A DNA stretch of 64,000 nt, taken from positions 372,001 to 436,000 of the forward strand of contig CAWIWT010000001.1 of assembly GCA_963839725.1 (NCBI GenBank), given 5' to 3'. Both the position numbers and the translations under genes were made by a program. A model generated the notes under the pieces. The model was not told the DNA's origin, ran no database searches, and worked only from the letters and a program-made list of their open reading frames with translations. Shown piece after piece: positions 17,673 to 26,919 of this stretch; within the stretch, counting starts at the first letter, position 1; each line of letters begins with the position of its first letter. This DNA comes from Kumtagia sp963839725. GTDB taxonomy: Bacteria > Pseudomonadota > Alphaproteobacteria > Rhizobiales > Rhizobiaceae.

Positions 17673-18404
17673 TCAGATCGTCCAGCCGCCGTCTATGGCA
17701 TAGGCTTGGCCCGAGGTGTAGGTCGCGCCGGCAAGATAGACGGCTAGATCGGCGATCTCCTCCGGCGTACCGAGCCGGCCCATCGGCTGGCGCGCGATGA
17801 AGGCGGCTCGAGCGGCATCATAGTCGCCCTGCGCCTTCATGCGATCCTGCAGAGACGGGCTTTCGACGGTGCCAGGGCAGATGCAGTTGCAGCGGATGCC
17901 CTTGCCGACATAGTCGGCGGCAACAGCCTTGGTCAGGCCGACGACAGCGGCCTTGGTCACGCCATAGGCGAAGCGGTTGGGTACTCCCTTTATGCTGCCC
18001 GCCACCGAGGCCATGTTGACGATCGATCCGTCGCCGCGCTCCAGCATGCCGGGCAGTACGGCGCGGATTGTGCGAACCATCGCCTTGACGTTGAGATCGA
18101 AGGCGAAGTCGAGATCGCTGTCCTTCATCTCCAGGATCGAGCCGGCATGAACGAAGCCGGCGCAATTGAACAGCACGTCGATGCGGCCGATCTCTGCGAC
18201 CGCCGCGTTGACGGCAGCCTCGTCAAGCACATTCAGCTTGCGGGTCGTGACATTCTCCTTGCCCGTCAGTTCGCCGAGCAACTGCTCGTTGATGTCCGTG
18301 GCGTGCACCGTCGCGCCGGCGCGAGCGAAGGCTATTACGCTCGCCTTGCCGATACCCTGGGCGGCAGCGGTGATGAGGACGATTTTGCCGGTCAAGTCTG
18401 TCAT
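17673..18404 (-). CDS. SDR oxidoreductase, probable 2-keto-3-deoxy-L-fuconate dehydrogenase
   Basis: This is a 243-residue classical short-chain dehydrogenase. The cofactor loop is TAAAQGIGKA, the acidic D37 after the second strand suggests NAD preference, NCAG is at 80-83, and the catalytic set Ser133, Tyr147, Lys151 is intact. The C-terminus ends DGGWTI. The sequence resembles the 3-hydroxybutyrate dehydrogenase type 2/keto-deoxy-fuconate dehydrogenase group. It sits between a MaoC gene and the FAH hydrolase on one strand and would oxidise the C4 hydroxyl of the dehydratase product. Confidence 0.85.
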   Translation of the reverse strand: MTDLTGKIVLITAAAQGIGKASVIAFARAGATVHATDINEQLLGELTGKENVTTRKLNVLDEAAVNAAVAEIGRIDVLFNCAGFVHAGSILEMKDSDLDFAFDLNVKAMVRTIRAVLPGMLERGDGSIVNMASVAGSIKGVPNRFAYGVTKAAVVGLTKAVAADYVGKGIRCNCICPGTVESPSLQDRMKAQGDYDAARAAFIARQPMGRLGTPEEIADLAVYLAGATYTSGQAYAIDGGWTI

Positions 18405-18447
18405 GGGCTTGGGTCCTTCGAAGTCCTATTGCGTCGGGACGATACAA

Positions 18448-18521
18448 ATGGCGAATAGTGAATGGAATCAATCGATTATCGCAGAGCTGCTACAGCGCAC
18501 TTTCCATTCACAATTCGCCAT
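18448..18521. repeat. Inverted repeat with 20-nt arms
   Basis: ATGGCGAATAGTGAATGGAA at 18448-18467 and the inverse of ATGGCGAATTGTGAATGGAA at 18502-18521 match in 19 of 20 positions with a 34-nt loop. It lies between the MaoC and SDR genes. A further TTCACTATTCACC follows directly on the right. Confidence 0.7.
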
Positions 18522-18524
18522 TCA

Positions 18525-18977
18525 CTATTCACCCTTCGGACGCCGTTCGACGATGTAGATATGGTCGGCGGCGAGGACGACCTCGCCGCGTTGGTTCAGC
18601 ACTTCGCAACGCTCGATGACCCTGCCCGCGTCGGGACGCTTGGGATCATCCTCCTTGGCGACGATGGTGACGCGCGTCTTGATCGTGTCGCCGATGAAAA
18701 CCGGCTTGATAAAGCGGAGGCGATCGTACCCGTAGGAGAACGCGACCGGGTTGATGACACTCGCGGTCAGGCCAACGCCGATGGAGAACACCAGCGTGCC
18801 ATGCGCGATACGTTGCCCGAACGGCATCGTCTTCATGTATTCCGCATCCATGTGGTGCGGGAAAAAATCGCCGGTATGGCCGGCATGGACGACGAAATCC
18901 GTTTCGGTGATGGTGCGCCCCGTGGTGGTGCGCGAAAAGCCGATATCGTAGTCTTCGAAATAGGTGATTTGTTCCAT
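18525..18977 (-). CDS. MaoC-like hydratase/dehydratase
   Basis: The 150-residue product has a single hot-dog fold domain. The hydratase motif has Asp and His in DFVVHAGHTGDFFPHH. The stretch FSYGYDRLRFIKPVFIGDTI is nearly the same as in the second MaoC gene at 31242, so the two are paralogues. Family members hydrate or dehydrate acyl-CoA esters; no CoA ester is expected in the simple L-fucose route. The ATG directly follows the stop codon of the oxidoreductase upstream, with no spacer, so translation is coupled. Confidence 0.8.
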   Translation of the reverse strand: MEQITYFEDYDIGFSRTTTGRTITETDFVVHAGHTGDFFPHHMDAEYMKTMPFGQRIAHGTLVFSIGVGLTASVINPVAFSYGYDRLRFIKPVFIGDTIKTRVTIVAKEDDPKRPDAGRVIERCEVLNQRGEVVLAADHIYIVERRPKGE

Positions 18978-20046
18978 TCAAGGCCTCGCTGGAATCGGAG
19001 TGGCCGGCGCGGCGCTCGACTGATAGGCGGCCTCCACCAGCGCCATGGTCGACCACGCATCCTCCACCGAACTGACCAGTTCAGCATCCTCGCCCGAGGC
19101 AAAGCGCTGCAGATTGGCCATCCGGCCGACAAAGGCATCCGGAAACCACGCGCCCTTGAGCGGGACCGCAACCCAGGTCGTCGCCTCCCTTCGGATAGAT
19201 CTCAAGGATGTCCGGCTCGCCCTTCGGATAGTCGAGGTTCAGACCTAGTTTCAGATACGCCGCGCCTTGCGTTCCTGAAATGCGAAACTCGCAGGCCTGG
19301 TATTTGCGGCCATATTTGTGGTCATGATTGATCGACAGGGCGCAGCGCACCGTGCTGCCATAATCCAGAATCGCGCTTGTGCGGGTCTGCGCCACCGAAT
19401 GGCTCGGATGGCCAAGCGTCTTGGCATGGACACCCTGTGGATCGCCAAGCAACTGGCGGATCAGGTCGAGATAGTGAATGGAATGCATTGCGATCTCGAC
19501 GCGTGGCGCCTTGAGCAGGAACTCCCAGAGCTGCCACGGCGTAGCAACCGCCAGCAGGGCGTCAAAATCGACCACGTCGCCAAGCCAGCCCTTCGCAATA
19601 GCATCCTTCAACGCCAGCATCATCGGCGCGAAGCGCAGCTGGAAATTGACGGCGGCAACAAGCTTCCTTTGCCGACAGAGTTTCAGGATTTCGGTCGCGC
19701 CGTCGAGGTTCGCGCCCATCGGCTTCTGGATGAGCACGACCGCGCCGTCCGGAAGCGCCCGCAACACGTCGGCGTGACGCTCAGGCGGCGTGGCAAGATC
19801 GAAGATCGCACTTCCTACCGAGGCTGCCTCCTCGACCGAGCGGTAAGCGGCGACACCCCAGGCTTCGGCCAGTTTCTTCGCCTTCGCCTGATCGGGATCA
19901 TAAAGGCCGGCGACCGGAAATCCGGCTTTCTGGTAGGCAGGAAAATGCGCATCGCTGACAATCGACCCCGCACCGAAGGTGACGATCGGGCGAGGATTGG
20001 CGGGCAACGGCCAGGATTGCGAAAGCGAGGTGGGCGCGAAGGTCAT
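18978..20046 (-). pseudogene. Gfo/Idh/MocA family oxidoreductase with a single-base frameshift
   Basis: From the ATG at 20046 (GGAG eight bases upstream) the frame encodes a Rossmann domain (FGAGSIVSDAHFP) and the family motif IQKPMGANLDGA. At about 19172-19182 the frame goes off family sequence. Moving one base restores WVAVPLKGAWFPDAFVGRM and a C-terminus that stops at 18978, exactly against the next ATG. The distance 20046-18978 is one base more than a whole number of codons, so a one-base insertion explains it. Without it the protein would be 355 residues. It is likely a sugar or sugar-lactone dehydrogenase in this locus. Either a real lesion or a sequence error. Confidence 0.85.
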
Positions 20047-20052
20047 GGCTTC

Positions 20053-20219
20053 TTCTCCCCCCTTGAGGGGGAGATGGCCGCGAAGCGGCCAGAGGGGGTC
20101 CGTGCGGCCGCACGCCAACCTCCTGAACTCACCAGCGAAGAATTCGGCGTCGAGCACTGCCGTGCGTACCCCACCCGGCCGCTTCGCGGCCACCCTCCCC
20201 TCAAGGGGGAGGGGCAGCC
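20053..20219. repeat. Palindromic intergenic repeat
   Basis: CTCCCCCCTTGAGGGGGAGATGGCCGCGAAGCGGCC at the left and GGCCGCTTCGCGGCCACC followed by CTCCCCTCAAGGGGGAGG at the right are inverted relatives. The element separates the oxidoreductase gene from the mutarotase gene. Confidence 0.7.
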
Positions 20220-20224
20220 GGCGC

Positions 20225-20560
20225 TCAATCCACATGAAACACCTCGTCCAGGCTCGCCCACCACTCGCCTTCCTTGCGGGTGTCGAGCGGGACTTGCAGC
20301 GGCATATTGATTGCCCACCATTCCTGCGTTTTCGGATCGGCGGCCATCCTGGCGCTGTCAGCGGCGAAGTCCGTGCCGTTATATTCGAAATAGGCGAACA
20401 TCAGATTTTCCGGCTGGCGCAAGAAGATCGAATAGTTGCGGATGTTGCAATCCGCGATCTTGGCCAGCACCTCAGGCCACACCGCCGCATGCAGACGCTT
20501 GTACTCCTCGATGGCCTCCGGGCGAATGCCGAGTACGCTTCCCATACGCTGCATGGTCAT
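20225..20560 (-). CDS. L-rhamnose/L-fucose mutarotase family protein (RhaM-like)
   Basis: The 111-residue protein has the small ferredoxin-like fold of the RhaM family. LRQPENLMFAYFEYNG and WWAINMPLQVPLD are characteristic. It interconverts alpha and beta anomers of a 6-deoxy sugar so that the dehydrogenase receives the right form. Its ATG at 20560 overlaps the stop of the upstream dehydratase (ATGA). A second in-frame ATG at 20554 has AGGGG six bases before it and could be used instead. Given the neighbours, L-fucose is more likely than L-rhamnose. Confidence 0.85.
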   Translation of the reverse strand: MTMQRMGSVLGIRPEAIEEYKRLHAAVWPEVLAKIADCNIRNYSIFLRQPENLMFAYFEYNGTDFAADSARMAADPKTQEWWAINMPLQVPLDTRKEGEWWASLDEVFHVD

Positions 20561-21669
20561 CCCCTAATCTCGTGCGTGAACTCCGCGACGCTCTTTTTCT
20601 TCACCGCATCCCAGTCCCAATCGATGCCGATGCCGGGTTCCGATGGCGCCAGTGCGTGACCGTCTACCACCCGCATGCGCTTTCCCGTAAGGTCATCGAG
20701 CTGCGGAATGTACTCCACATATTTGCCGTTCTGGATGGCACAGGCGAGGCTGACATGCAGTTCCATCAGGAAATGCGGGCACACCGGCATGTCGAAGGCT
20801 TCCGCCGCATGCGCCACCTTCAACCAAGGCGTGATGCCGCCGATGCGGCCGACATCGACCTGCACGATCGAGCAGCCGCCCTTCTGCATGTATTCGCGGA
20901 AATGGCGGATGGAATAGAGCGACTCGCCGACGGCAATCGGCGTCGATGTCGAGTTGGAGAGGCGCACATGGCCATCAATGTCGTCCGCCGGCAGCGGCTC
21001 CTCGATCCAGGCAAGGTCGAGGTCGCGGAGTCGGTCTGCGCGACGCATCGCTTCATCGACGGCAAAGCCCTGATTGCAATCAGTCATGATCTCGTAGTCG
21101 TCGCCCACCGCCTTGCGAACAGCCGACAGGCGCGCGAAATCCTCCGCGCCGTGTGGCTTGCCGATCTTCACCTTCGACCCGCGAAAGCCTTTGGCCTTGG
21201 CCTGCAAAGCATCGTCCACCAGCGCTTGCTGCTCGATATGCAGCCAGCCGCCCTCGGTCGTGTAAAGCGGGCAGCGGTCCTTTGCGCCGCCTGCAAGTTT
21301 CCACAGCGGCAAGTTCTGCCTCTTTGCGCGCAAATCCCACAGCGCAGTATCGATCGCCGCCAACGCAATCGCGGTGATCGCGCCGATGGTCGTCGCATGG
21401 GTCATGAATTCCAGCTCATGCCAGATCGCCTCGATCATGTCGGCGTCCCTGCCGATGATGCGCGGCACGAGATGATCGGCGAGCAGGCGCATGACCGACG
21501 AGCCGCCGGTGCCGATGGTGTAGGAATAACCGGTACCGACAGCACCGTCGGAATCGGTGATGGTGACGATCGGGGTCTCCTGGCTGACGAAACTCTGGAT
21601 GGCGTCGGTGCGCTTGACCTTGGGCACAAGATCAACCATCCGCAATTCGACTTTTTCAATTTTCGCCAT
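20557..21669 (-). CDS. Mandelate racemase/muconate lactonizing enzyme family protein, acid sugar dehydratase
   Basis: This 370-residue enolase-superfamily member has SKVKIGKPHG with the Lys-x-Lys base, the metal ligands in IMTDCNQGF, IEEPLPADD and AVGESLYS, and a C-terminal PHFLMELH. It differs clearly from fucD in this window, so the locus has two acid-sugar dehydratases. The substrate is not readable; a pentonate or other sugar acid is possible, which would fit the second FAH enzyme and the aldehyde dehydrogenase of the locus. It forms an overlapping pair with the mutarotase. Confidence 0.82.
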   Translation of the reverse strand: MAKIEKVELRMVDLVPKVKRTDAIQSFVSQETPIVTITDSDGAVGTGYSYTIGTGGSSVMRLLADHLVPRIIGRDADMIEAIWHELEFMTHATTIGAITAIALAAIDTALWDLRAKRQNLPLWKLAGGAKDRCPLYTTEGGWLHIEQQALVDDALQAKAKGFRGSKVKIGKPHGAEDFARLSAVRKAVGDDYEIMTDCNQGFAVDEAMRRADRLRDLDLAWIEEPLPADDIDGHVRLSNSTSTPIAVGESLYSIRHFREYMQKGGCSIVQVDVGRIGGITPWLKVAHAAEAFDMPVCPHFLMELHVSLACAIQNGKYVEYIPQLDDLTGKRMRVVDGHALAPSEPGIGIDWDWDAVKKKSVAEFTHEIRG

Positions 21670-21701
21670 GCGCTACACCAATTGCCCGTTGTTAGCGTCG
21701 G

Positions 21702-21850
21702 TACCCCCACCCCTAACCCCTCCCCTCAAGGGGGAGGGGGATTTCCTCTCAGCCACCGGCAGCAAATCGCCCACGTTGGTGATTGGAGCAAGCGACGACG
21801 CGCTAAGTCCCCCTCCCCCTTGAGGGGAGGGGTTGGAGGTGGGGGTACGA
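21702..21850. repeat. Inverted repeat of the CCCCACCCCTAACCCC family
   Basis: TACCCCCACCCCTAACCCCT begins at 21702 and an inverted relative ending AGGTGGGGGTA closes at about 21847. The left arm is the same sequence as in the cluster at 9247. It fills the gap between the dehydratase and the ABC ATPase genes. Confidence 0.75.
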
Positions 21851-21882
21851 AGGCCAACGTAGGTCAATGGAGGAACTCCATA

Positions 21883-22980
21883 CTAACTCCTGAGCGTCGT
21901 ACCGGTCGCCGCATCGAAGAGATGCGCCTGGCTCAGGTCGAAGCTCATTCTGACCCGATCGCCCGGCTTCAACGGTTTCGGGTTGAGCATTCGCGACACC
22001 CATTCCTTGCCGTCGAAGCCGACGAACACCAGCGTCTCGTTGCCAAGCGGTTCGGTGATCGAGACCGGCAGATCGATCGTATGAACTTCCGCCGCCTCAC
22101 CGGAATGGATGCCGTGGCCGGCGGGATAAAGATCGTCTGGACGCTGGCCAAACACGACCTTCTGTCCCGCCGTCACACGCTCCCGGAATTGCTGTGGCAA
22201 CGGCAGCGTGGCGCCACCCGGAAAGGCGATCAGGCCATCGTCTATCGTCGCCTCGTTCAGGTTCATCGGCGGCGAGCCGATGAAGCCCGCGACGAAACGC
22301 GTCGCCGGGCGCCGGAACACTTCATCTGGCGTGCCAACCTGCTCGATATAGCCGTCACGCATGATGACGATGCGGTCGGACAGCGTCATCGCCTCGACCT
22401 GATCATGCGTGACATAGATCATCGTCGTCTGCATGCGCGCATGCAGCTTCTTGATTTCGGTGCGGACCTGGCTGCGTAGCTTGGCGTCCAGGTTGGACAG
22501 CGGTTCGTCGAACAGGAACACCTGCGGATTGCGGACGATGGCGCGGCCCATAGCGACGCGCTGGCGCTGGCCGCCGGACAACTGGGACGGCCGCCGGTCG
22601 AGCAGCTGTTCAAGGCTGAGCGTCCTCGCTGCTTCGGCGACGCCGGCATCGATCTCGGCTTGCGGCCGGCCGGCGATCTTCAGCGAGAATCCCATATTCT
22701 CGCGCACCGTCATATGCGGATAGAGCGCGTAGGACTGGAACACCATGGAGATATTGCGGGCGCGCGGCGGCAGTTCGTTGACCACCTTGCCATTGATGCG
22801 GATCTCGCCACCGGAAATCTCTTCCAGCCCGGCGATCATGCGCAGTGTCGTCGACTTGCCGCAGCCGGACGGACCGACAAGGCAGATAAATTCGCGGTCG
22901 GCGATCTCAAGATCGATGCCGTGGACGATCTCGAGGTTGCCATAGCGCTTGACGAGCTTTTGGAGCGAAACTGTTGCCAT
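21883..22980 (-). CDS. Carbohydrate ABC transporter ATP-binding protein (UgpC/MsmK type)
   Basis: From the ATG at 22980 (GGAG upstream) the product is 365 residues. Walker A is GPSGCGKSTT, the signature is LSGGQRQRVAMGRA, and Walker B is VFLFDEPLSNLDAKLR. The C-terminal part (about residue 240 onward) is the OB-like regulatory domain typical of CUT1 sugar importers. It would power uptake together with the two permeases and binding protein encoded upstream on the same strand. Confidence 0.92.
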   Translation of the reverse strand: MATVSLQKLVKRYGNLEIVHGIDLEIADREFICLVGPSGCGKSTTLRMIAGLEEISGGEIRINGKVVNELPPRARNISMVFQSYALYPHMTVRENMGFSLKIAGRPQAEIDAGVAEAARTLSLEQLLDRRPSQLSGGQRQRVAMGRAIVRNPQVFLFDEPLSNLDAKLRSQVRTEIKKLHARMQTTMIYVTHDQVEAMTLSDRIVIMRDGYIEQVGTPDEVFRRPATRFVAGFIGSPPMNLNEATIDDGLIAFPGGATLPLPQQFRERVTAGQKVVFGQRPDDLYPAGHGIHSGEAAEVHTIDLPVSITEPLGNETLVFVGFDGKEWVSRMLNPKPLKPGDRVRMSFDLSQAHLFDAATGTTLRS

Positions 22981-23049
22981 CAGTTCGCTCCGCCCGTTCG
23001 ACAATCCACAGTTGTCGCGAATCGATAAGGTTGAAAGGCTGATAAGTTT

Positions 23050-23187
23050 CCCCCTCTCCGTCTCGGCTTCGCCTCGACACCTCTCCCCCACTTCGTGAGG
23101 GGAGAGGATGGGCGTCCAGCCTGGCACCCATCCGCTCCCCCGGAACGGGGAGAGGTGCCGAGCAAAGCGAGGCGGAGAGGGGGAGAT
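23050..23187. repeat. Palindromic repeat with CCCCCTCTCCG ends
   Basis: Outer arms CCCCCTCTCCGTC and the inverse at CGGAGAGGGGG enclose inner arms around GGCGTCCAGCCTGGCACCC. A close copy lies at 25314-25448, sharing CACTTCGTGAGGGG and GATGGGCGTCCAGC. It separates the ATPase and permease genes. Confidence 0.75.
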
Positions 23188-23208
23188 CGTACTTTGAAGC
23201 CATTTCCG

Positions 23209-24093
23209 TCACCCCTTTACCGCGCCGGAGGTCAGGCCGCCGACGAGATGCTTCTGAACAATAAAGGTTAGCGTCAGCGCCGGGATGATCATCACCACCG
23301 CCAGCGCGCACATGCCGCGCCAGTCGATGGTGAACTCGGCCGTATAGTCGAGCAGGCCGACTGGCAATGTCTTGGAATTGACCGACCGCGTCAGTTGCGA
23401 GGCGAGCGCAAACTCGTTCCACGAAGTGAGGAATGCGAAGATCCCCGCCGAGGCGATGCCGGGGCCGGCGAGCGGGAACTCGACCTGCCAGAAGGCCTGC
23501 CAGGGCGTGCAGCCATCGATCTGCGCGGCCTCCGCGAGGTCCTTAGGCACCTGCCGGAAGAAGCCGTCGATAAGCCAGATGGTGAACGGGATGTTTAGCG
23601 CCACATAGGCGAGGATCAGGCCGAAATGCGTGTCGATGATGCCCAGTCGTGCAAAGACAAAGAACAGAGGTAACGACAGCGCAATGCCCGGCACGGTGCG
23701 CGTCAGCATCAGGCCTAAAAACATGCCGGACTTACCGCGGAAGCGGTAGCGCGCGAAGGCATAACCGCCGGCCATGCCGATGGCGATGGCAATCACCGTC
23801 GAGATGATCGAGATGATCAGCGAATTGCGGAAATACTCCACCACCGGAATGCCGCCCTTGCCGATGCCGGAGAACATCGAGACATAGGCGTCGAGGGAGA
23901 GTTCCTGCGGAATCCACACCGGCGGCTTGGCCATGATCTCGACCGTCGGGCGAAGCGACGACAGCACGATCCATATTCCTGGCATGCAGATGATTAGCAT
24001 TGCCAGGAACAGGCCGATCAGATGCGCCGTCTTGAGTGCCCGTTTCCTGAAGCGGGCTAAACTGTTTTCGTCCATCAGGGGCCGTGGACTCAT
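23209..24093 (-). CDS. Carbohydrate ABC transporter permease (MalG type)
   Basis: The 294-residue protein has six predicted membrane segments. The conserved EAA loop that docks to the ATPase reads EAAQIDGCTPWQAFWQVEFP, near residue 190. The N-terminus is cytoplasmic and charged. This is the MalG-like partner of the MalF-like permease encoded upstream. A gap of 251 nt, in which I see no gene, separates the two permeases. Confidence 0.92.
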   Translation of the reverse strand: MSPRPLMDENSLARFRKRALKTAHLIGLFLAMLIICMPGIWIVLSSLRPTVEIMAKPPVWIPQELSLDAYVSMFSGIGKGGIPVVEYFRNSLIISIISTVIAIAIGMAGGYAFARYRFRGKSGMFLGLMLTRTVPGIALSLPLFFVFARLGIIDTHFGLILAYVALNIPFTIWLIDGFFRQVPKDLAEAAQIDGCTPWQAFWQVEFPLAGPGIASAGIFAFLTSWNEFALASQLTRSVNSKTLPVGLLDYTAEFTIDWRGMCALAVVMIIPALTLTFIVQKHLVGGLTSGAVKG

Positions 24094-24344
24094 GAGACTG
24101 CTCGAAATGGTGTGAGGCCATCGAGTCGGATACTAGGAGCGAAAGCGTAGGAAATGTTCACCATTTTCAAGCCTTTCGCGACGACGTTGCCGGCCCGATG
24201 GACCGCATCCGAAGGACGCCGAATCGGCTTCGACCTGCCGCGTCGAACCGCTCGCCCGGGCAAAAAGCCCGGCCTTCGCGCTTCTCCTCGCATCTCTTCG
24301 CCGTTTCTGGCGCCATTTCGAGCATGCTCATGGGTCCACGGCCC

Positions 24345-25241
24345 TTACCACTCCGCGCCGATCTGGGTGCGCGCCGCAGAGAGTTTCCGGAAGAAGTAGA
24401 CGGTGAAGAGGATCGACAGCAGGATCGAGAAGTAAGCCATGGCGTTGGCGAGACCCATTCGCGCATCGCTGTAGGCCGTGCGGGCCACCAGCGTCCACAG
24501 CAGCTCGGTGCGCCCGGCCGGACCGCCATCCGTCATTATCTTGACGATGTCGTAGGCGCGCGCGACGTCGAGCGAGCGAATGGTCATGGCGATGTAGGCG
24601 AAGGGCATGACGAACGGCCACGTGACATAGCGGAAACTCTGCCAGGGCGTGCAGCCGTCTACGCGTGCGGCTTCGAGCGGCTCCCTCGGCATGGCAAGCA
24701 GGCCGGCAAGGATCAGGATTGCGAAGACCGACGTGGACGACCAGATTTCCGCGACGAGAATGGCGATGAATGCAAGATGCCCCTCGATCAGCCAGGGAAT
24801 TGCGTTGTCCGTGAGACCGAGGGCTTGCAGAGCGTTGTTCACCAGGCCGATATTGTCGTTGAACATGAATTTGAACTGGAACCCGACGAGGATCGGCGAG
24901 AACATCATCGGGAACATCATCAGCGTGCGTAGCATGCGCTGGCCGCGTGACGCCTTTTCCACCAGCATGGCAAGGCCAAGACCCAGCAACATTTCGAGGT
25001 TGAGCGCAACCGTAAGCAGCAGCACCGTCCGGCCGAACGCAACCCAGAACTTCCAGTCGCTGAGGATCGTGATGTAGTTGCGCAGACCGGTGAAGACGAA
25101 AAACGTCTCGGGCTTGGTCAGCCGGAACGGCGTGAAGCTGGAGTAGAACGACAGAAGCAAGGGCACGATCACCACCGCCGCTAGCACGATGACAGCAGGC
25201 AGGAGAAGCAAGGTCGGTGCGGAGAGCCGCGGAAGCTTCAT
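24345..25241 (-). CDS. Carbohydrate ABC transporter permease (MalF type)
   Basis: This 298-residue integral membrane protein has about six hydrophobic segments. The EAA loop is EAARVDGCTPWQSFRYVTWP near residue 190. It matches the MalF/UgpA group that pairs with MalG-type permeases. Together with the binding protein at 25497, the MalG-type permease and the ATPase it makes a complete importer, presumably for the sugar handled by this locus. Confidence 0.92.
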   Translation of the reverse strand: MKLPRLSAPTLLLLPAVIVLAAVVIVPLLLSFYSSFTPFRLTKPETFFVFTGLRNYITILSDWKFWVAFGRTVLLLTVALNLEMLLGLGLAMLVEKASRGQRMLRTLMMFPMMFSPILVGFQFKFMFNDNIGLVNNALQALGLTDNAIPWLIEGHLAFIAILVAEIWSSTSVFAILILAGLLAMPREPLEAARVDGCTPWQSFRYVTWPFVMPFAYIAMTIRSLDVARAYDIVKIMTDGGPAGRTELLWTLVARTAYSDARMGLANAMAYFSILLSILFTVYFFRKLSAARTQIGAEW

Positions 25242-25313
25242 GCGGGGTTAGTCCGATCGTAGGTGACTTCAAGTTTCCCAGAGCGAAATCGCCTGTCACT
25301 CGCATAAAGATAT

Positions 25314-25448
25314 CCCCCTCTCCGTCCGCTTCGCGGACACCTCTCCTCCACTTCGTGAGGGGGAGAGGATGGGCGTCCAGCTTGGCTGTCATCCATTCCC
25401 CCGGAAACGGGGACAGGTGCCGAGCGACGCGAGGCGGAGAGGGGGTCA
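25314..25448. repeat. Palindromic repeat, second copy of the 23050 family
   Basis: Arms CCCCCTCTCCGTC at the left and GGCGGAGAGGGGG at the right are inverted. The middle carries CACTTCGTGAGGGG and GGATGGGCGTCCAGC, as in the copy at 23050. It lies between the permease and binding-protein genes. Confidence 0.75.
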
Positions 25449-25460
25449 AACAACCAAAGC

Positions 25461-25488
25461 GGCTGCCTCCCCTCGAGGGGAGGCAGCC
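25461..25488 (-). terminator. Strong hairpin after the solute-binding protein gene
   Basis: A 28-nt perfect palindrome with arm GGCTGCCTCCCCTC starts 8 nt past the binding-protein stop codon. There is no long T-run, so it may act as an attenuator or 3' stabiliser that lets the binding-protein message exceed the permease messages, a common arrangement in ABC operons. Confidence 0.65.
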
Positions 25489-25496
25489 TTAAAGCA

Positions 25497-26816
25497 TCAC
25501 AACTTCCCTGCGTCCTGCAGGATCTGGGTTGCCTTGGCAGCGGCCGAGTCGAGCGCTTCCTTGGAAGTCTTGTCACCAAGGATGGCTGCCTGCAGTTCAG
25601 GATAGACCGCGTTGGAGATTTCGATCCACTCCGCCGTCTGCGGCACCGCGAATGCATTCGCGGCGGCTTCCTGGAACGCAATGAGCACTTCGGTCTTGTA
25701 CGGGTCGGCCTTAGCCTGCTCGATATCCCACGCCCATACGGCGGTTCGAGTCGGCAGCGGGCCGGCAGCGGCTTCGAGCTTCTGGCTGTCCTCATTGGTC
25801 AGGAACCAGACCAGCGAGGCGGCGGCTTCCTTGTTGGCGCAATTCTCGGTGACCGAGAAGCCGTGGTGACCGGACCAGCCGGTGCGCTTGCCGGACGAAC
25901 CTTTCGGTTGCACCTTTACGCCGACATTGCCCGCGACCTTGGACGACTTCGGATCGTTGAAGAATCCAGCCCAGCCCGGCCAATCAAGGTTGATCGCGAC
26001 GGTGCCGGAGGCAAAGCCCTGGCCGAGATCGTCCCACAGATAGTTGGTGGTGCCGGCCGGAACGGCCTTTGCCTTATAGAGGTTGACGAACCAGTCGAGA
26101 GCGCGAACGCCTGCGTCCGAATTGAACGCCGGCTTACCGTCCTTGTCGAGATATTCGCCACCCTCGGCGACCAGCATCTCGTAAAAGCGGCCGTTGATCG
26201 CCTCTTCTTTGCCGGCAAACTGGGTGCCGTAGAAATCCGGCGGGGAAGCAAAGAATTCCGCCTGCTTGGTCACCTGTTCCCACGTGTCGGGCGGGGTGAG
26301 TTCCTCACCATACTTTTCCTTGTAAGCCGCCTTCTTGGCTTCGTCGGCGTAGAGGCTCTTCTGGTAATACAGCGCCGAAACGTCGAACTGGGCGCGCGGC
26401 AGCATCACCAGCTTGCCGTCGATGGTCGAGGCAGCGATGTTGGTCGGCACGAAGGCAGCGATTTCCTCCTTCGGCAGCAGGACATTCAGGTCGGTGTAGA
26501 TACCGGGGTATTGCGGCGCGAATGACGAATGGTTCGAGCCGACGCACCAGTTGATTGAGCCCGACGCAATGTCCGACTTGATTTCCTTGTCGAGCTCGAA
26601 GTGGTTTTTCTTGGAAAGAACGTTGACCTTGGCGCCTGTCGCCTTCTCCCACTCGCCGATACGCGCGTACAGCGCTTCGTACTGCTGTCCGCCAATCAGC
26701 TTGGCGTCGATGGTAACGCCTTCGAATTTCCCGGGCAGATCGGCAGCGAGGGCAATCCCTCCGCATGCCAACAGCGCGATCACACCGGCCGAAGCGCCGG
26801 CTAGCATCTTGTTCAT
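25497..26816 (-). CDS. ABC transporter extracellular sugar-binding protein
   Basis: The 439-residue product has a signal peptide ending ALA before ADLPGKFEG and a family 1 solute-binding fold. Visible elements include QYEALYARIGEWEKATG near the mature start, an NLDWPGWAGFF segment, and PLPTRTAVW in the C-terminal lobe. It is first in the leftward transporter set and is divergent from the IclR gene. In this setting it should deliver L-fucose or a related sugar, but no binding-site evidence decides this. Confidence 0.9.
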   Translation of the reverse strand: MNKMLAGASAGVIALLACGGIALAADLPGKFEGVTIDAKLIGGQQYEALYARIGEWEKATGAKVNVLSKKNHFELDKEIKSDIASGSINWCVGSNHSSFAPQYPGIYTDLNVLLPKEEIAAFVPTNIAASTIDGKLVMLPRAQFDVSALYYQKSLYADEAKKAAYKEKYGEELTPPDTWEQVTKQAEFFASPPDFYGTQFAGKEEAINGRFYEMLVAEGGEYLDKDGKPAFNSDAGVRALDWFVNLYKAKAVPAGTTNYLWDDLGQGFASGTVAINLDWPGWAGFFNDPKSSKVAGNVGVKVQPKGSSGKRTGWSGHHGFSVTENCANKEAAASLVWFLTNEDSQKLEAAAGPLPTRTAVWAWDIEQAKADPYKTEVLIAFQEAAANAFAVPQTAEWIEISNAVYPELQAAILGDKTSKEALDSAAAKATQILQDAGKL

Positions 26817-26919
26817 CCGTCATCCTCCCTGACGCCTCGGCCCTCTGCCGATGGCCATGACACGCCCATAGATGAGCGTTTCATTTATATACAAAAGCCA
26901 TTTGACAATCGCAGTCAAG

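Noticed and set aside
20311..22479. A 722-codon open frame on the plus strand
   Set aside because: It runs antisense across the mutarotase, a dehydratase and the ABC ATPase, all of which have family motifs. It is a frame opened by high GC content.
26880..26910. Clear -35/-10 promoter for the ABC operon (TTGTCA ... TATAAA)
   Set aside because: The spacing is only about 13 nt, so the element is not convincing as a sigma-70 promoter.
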